A stretch of 34,666 nt of DNA from Shewanella surugensis (GTDB taxonomy: Bacteria; Pseudomonadota; Gammaproteobacteria; Enterobacterales; Shewanellaceae), in assembly GCF_023284005.1 (NCBI RefSeq), contig NZ_JAKIKS010000058.1, positions 1 through 34,666 of the forward strand, in the 5' to 3' direction. Below are positions 33,139 through 34,666 of this stretch, piece by piece. The notes under the pieces were generated by a model. That model did not search any database. It saw only the letters and a program-made list of their open reading frames with translations, and had not been told where the DNA came from. Both the position numbers and the translations under genes were made by a program. Each line of letters begins with the position of its first letter. Position 1 is the stretch's first letter.

Positions 33139-33657
33139 TTAAATCGTTTTCACTTTCACTGCGGGATGACCTAAATATAGACTATTGGCTTCAACATCCT
33201 TTGTCACCACACTGCCAGCCCCGATGACACTATTGTCGCCAATGGACACGCCTGGTGAAATAATGACGCCAGCGGCTAACCATACATTACGACCAATAAT
33301 GACATCGTTAGCGTAATTATGTTTTTCTAGGCGTAATTGAGGATCCACATCATGGGTAACCGCTAAAATTTGAACATTCGGGCCAATCAGAGTGTCATTG
33401 CCTATGATCACTTGACCCGCATCTAAAATCGTACAATTAAGGTTAATAAAGACACGATCTCCTAAGCTAATTTTATGACCATAGTCACAATGAAACCCAG
33501 CTTCAATAAATACATTCTCACCACAATGCGCAAATATTGACTTAAGCCGCTTTAAATTACCTTTACTCGGACTACGACTAAATTGTCGACACATTTCATG
33601 CACTTTCTGCCGTGTTTGGATCATTTCACTTAACAAACTATCAAATCTTGTTCTCAT
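33139..33657 (-). CDS. Hexapeptide-repeat O-acetyltransferase (Maa/LacA/NodL family)
   Basis: This 172-residue acetyl-CoA-dependent transferase has the left-handed beta-helix fold. Imperfect hexapeptide repeats run through GHKISLGDRVFINLNCTILDAG, IIGNDTLIGPNVQIL and the C-terminal VIIGRNVWLAAGVIISPGVSIGDNSVIGAGSVV. The catalytic histidine is H102 in AVTHDVDP. The N-terminal segment is short compared with maltose acetyltransferase (about 183 residues), and the acceptor sugar cannot be predicted. It is a single gene with a weak ribosome-binding site (GAGTGAAATGA). The 230 bp between it and the met boxes hold nothing I recognise. Confidence 0.88.
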   Translation of the reverse strand: MRTRFDSLLSEMIQTRQKVHEMCRQFSRSPSKGNLKRLKSIFAHCGENVFIEAGFHCDYGHKISLGDRVFINLNCTILDAGQVIIGNDTLIGPNVQILAVTHDVDPQLRLEKHNYANDVIIGRNVWLAAGVIISPGVSIGDNSVIGAGSVVTKDVEANSLYLGHPAVKVKTI

Positions 33658-34048
33658 TCATTTCACTCATTTACTATGTCAAGTCATCGAAAATACGTAG
33701 ACTCTAATTAAAAACCGATCATACCCATTCCATCACTCTAAACAAGTCTAGCCTATTAATAATGTTGAACTTAAAAGAACTGATATAGGGCTTTGATTCA
33801 GACATTGGCAGGCGTTCAATTATCCATTTTTACTGGCACAATCGCCGCTAAGCTAGCGACGCCATTGCGCCTTCAATACATCAACGACTATTATCTACCA
33901 TTTCATTTTGGCCCATTAAACACTTCGATGAATAAACATTGACACTTATCTATCAGCAACTATAAAGATCACTGTTTACCTTTATTTAAATTTGATTAAC
34001 GCATAGCCAATCGATATTCATCACTAAAGGAACTTAAAAGGATTTATT
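33658..34048. other. Intergenic region with a possible gene remnant
   Basis: About 390 bp contain no intact gene. A + strand stretch of roughly 50 codons, ending in TGA just after position 33935, reads as protein-like (GVQLSIFTGTIAAKL...) but has no start and no family I know. A small hairpin CGCTA/TAGCG (33846-33858) lies within it. AAAAGGA at 34036-34042 is the ribosome-binding site of the next gene. Confidence 0.35.
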
Positions 34049-34488
34049 ATGTTTATTATAAATAAGTTATTGTTGTCAATATTGATAATAACACCTTTAT
34101 CAATCACACGGCTTCACGCCATGGAAAATTGCTCTGAAAGTAAAAAAGCCGAAATACTACAAACTGTGAGTCAAACTGATAATACTGTATCTGTTGCCTG
34201 TCATTTGACACTCAATAGTGAGGATGTCATCACTAAAAAAATACTCTTGCAAGGAGAATCTACTTCAAATGTGAAACTCTATTGTAATAACGCACTGATC
34301 GATCTCACTATTGGGATTAACGCGGGAATAATTTTAGAGTCTGATGATGCTATTACCATTCAATCTGAAAAAACCTCAGATAACGCTTGGTCTGTTCCTC
34401 AAACATTACCATTGCAAATTGCCATATTAAAGGCAGTAAGTACCCGAGTATAAAATTACCAACAATTAGGTTAATATTTAATCTTTGA
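34049..34488 (+). pseudogene. Secreted beta-helix-like protein, frameshifted and truncated
   Basis: The intact frame encodes 134 residues (34049-34453) with a signal peptide (MFIINKLLLSILIITPLSIT...HA) and a mature part with ACHLTLNSEDVITKKILLQG and KLYCNNALIDL, which resembles the N-terminus of secreted right-handed beta-helix proteins. After SDNAWSVPQ the frame turns to unrelated sequence and stops. Reading from 34402 in the -1 frame instead gives NITIANCHIKGS, a typical continuation (N-x-T-I-x-N-C), until TGA at 34486-34488. A single base lost from the A-run at 34401-34403 would explain this. The open frame starts well (AAGGA before ATG). The remainder is absent, and an IS630-like transposase begins about 90 bp further on. 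Confidence 0.55.
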
Positions 34489-34579
34489 TATTTTTTACAT
34501 TACCAATGATATAGAACTTGTATCAATATCGAAATTTTTGTATAACTATCATTAGTATATGAATTATCACTTTTTATAA

Positions 34580-34666
34580 ATGAAACAAGTTAGAGCCCTG
34601 TTACCTCATGAGTTCACCACGCTAGAAGAAGCGTTCAAGAATCATCCTAAACATCGCTGTAGAGTT
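34580..34666 (+). CDS. IS630-type transposase, N-terminal fragment (runs off the window)
   Basis: The last 29 codons read MKQVRALLPHEFTTLEEAFKNH followed by PKHRCRV. This resembles the N-terminus of IS630-family transposases, where a 'LTPEE...L...HP..R.R.RA' pattern precedes the helix-turn-helix. The right part of the gene lies outside the window. There is no ribosome-binding site close to the ATG. The left end of the element, expected at a TA dinucleotide in 34455-34575, could not be defined. Confidence 0.55.
   Translation, partial: MKQVRALLPHEFTTLEEAFKNHPKHRCRV

Noticed and set aside
33098..33142. 14-codon + strand frame (MIKNIINELIQHDN) with an AGGAG upstream
   Set aside because: AGGAG is about 16 nt from the ATG, too far, and nothing else supports a gene.

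Overview
The window looks like chromosomal DNA of a marine gammaproteobacterium, most likely Shewanella or a close relative. The main reason is gene content and order: aspC-type aminotransferase, serC, gyrA, ubiG, HAD phosphatase, nrdA, nrdB, yfaE-like ferredoxin, then metA. Codon use and intergenic DNA are AT-leaning. No rRNA, tRNA or CRISPR array was recognised.

Layout. (1) 1-2700: an aspartate/aromatic aminotransferase (+) and serC (-) converge on a shared terminator. (2) 2890-19900: an accessory catabolic block lies between serC and gyrA, genes that I recall as direct neighbours in Shewanella and Pseudomonas. It holds fadH, an AraC-type regulator, a 603-residue acyl-CoA dehydrogenase, a TetR regulator, an acyl-CoA synthetase and a + strand run atuA-atuC-atuD-atuE-atuF plus a nitronate monooxygenase-like flavoprotein. 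(3) 19950-28710: core genes gyrA, ubiG, HAD phosphatase, nrdA, nrdB and the 2Fe-2S ferredoxin. (4) 28850-34666: an XdhC-family protein, a repeat-rich gap of about 1.2 kb, a cytochrome c, a MetJ-type operator in front of a lipoprotein-metA pair, a hexapeptide acetyltransferase, a frameshifted secreted beta-helix-like gene, and the start of an IS630-like transposase at the right edge.

How the genes work together. The block in (2) matches the acyclic terpene utilisation (Atu) route for citronellol/geraniol acids. The ligase would make citronellyl-CoA, AtuD would oxidise it to geranyl-CoA, AtuC/AtuF would carboxylate that, and AtuE would hydrate the product. AtuB, AtuG and the lyase step are not in the window. 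An 18-bp operator occurs twice, as exact reverse complements. Each copy fills the 17-bp spacer between a -35 and a -10 element, once in front of the 603-residue acyl-CoA dehydrogenase and once in front of atuA. The TetR protein encoded beside the first copy is the obvious candidate ligand. The second promoter also shows that the longest atuA reading frame starts too far upstream.

The most unusual structure is a perfect 8 x 15-bp in-frame tandem repeat (DVNRD)8 inside the biotin carboxylase domain of AtuF, just before a conserved ATP-grasp segment. Other notable signals are a paired NrdR-box promoter at nrdA, MetJ boxes upstream of the lipoprotein-metA pair, and a palindromic/MITE-like repeat family with two copies in the window.
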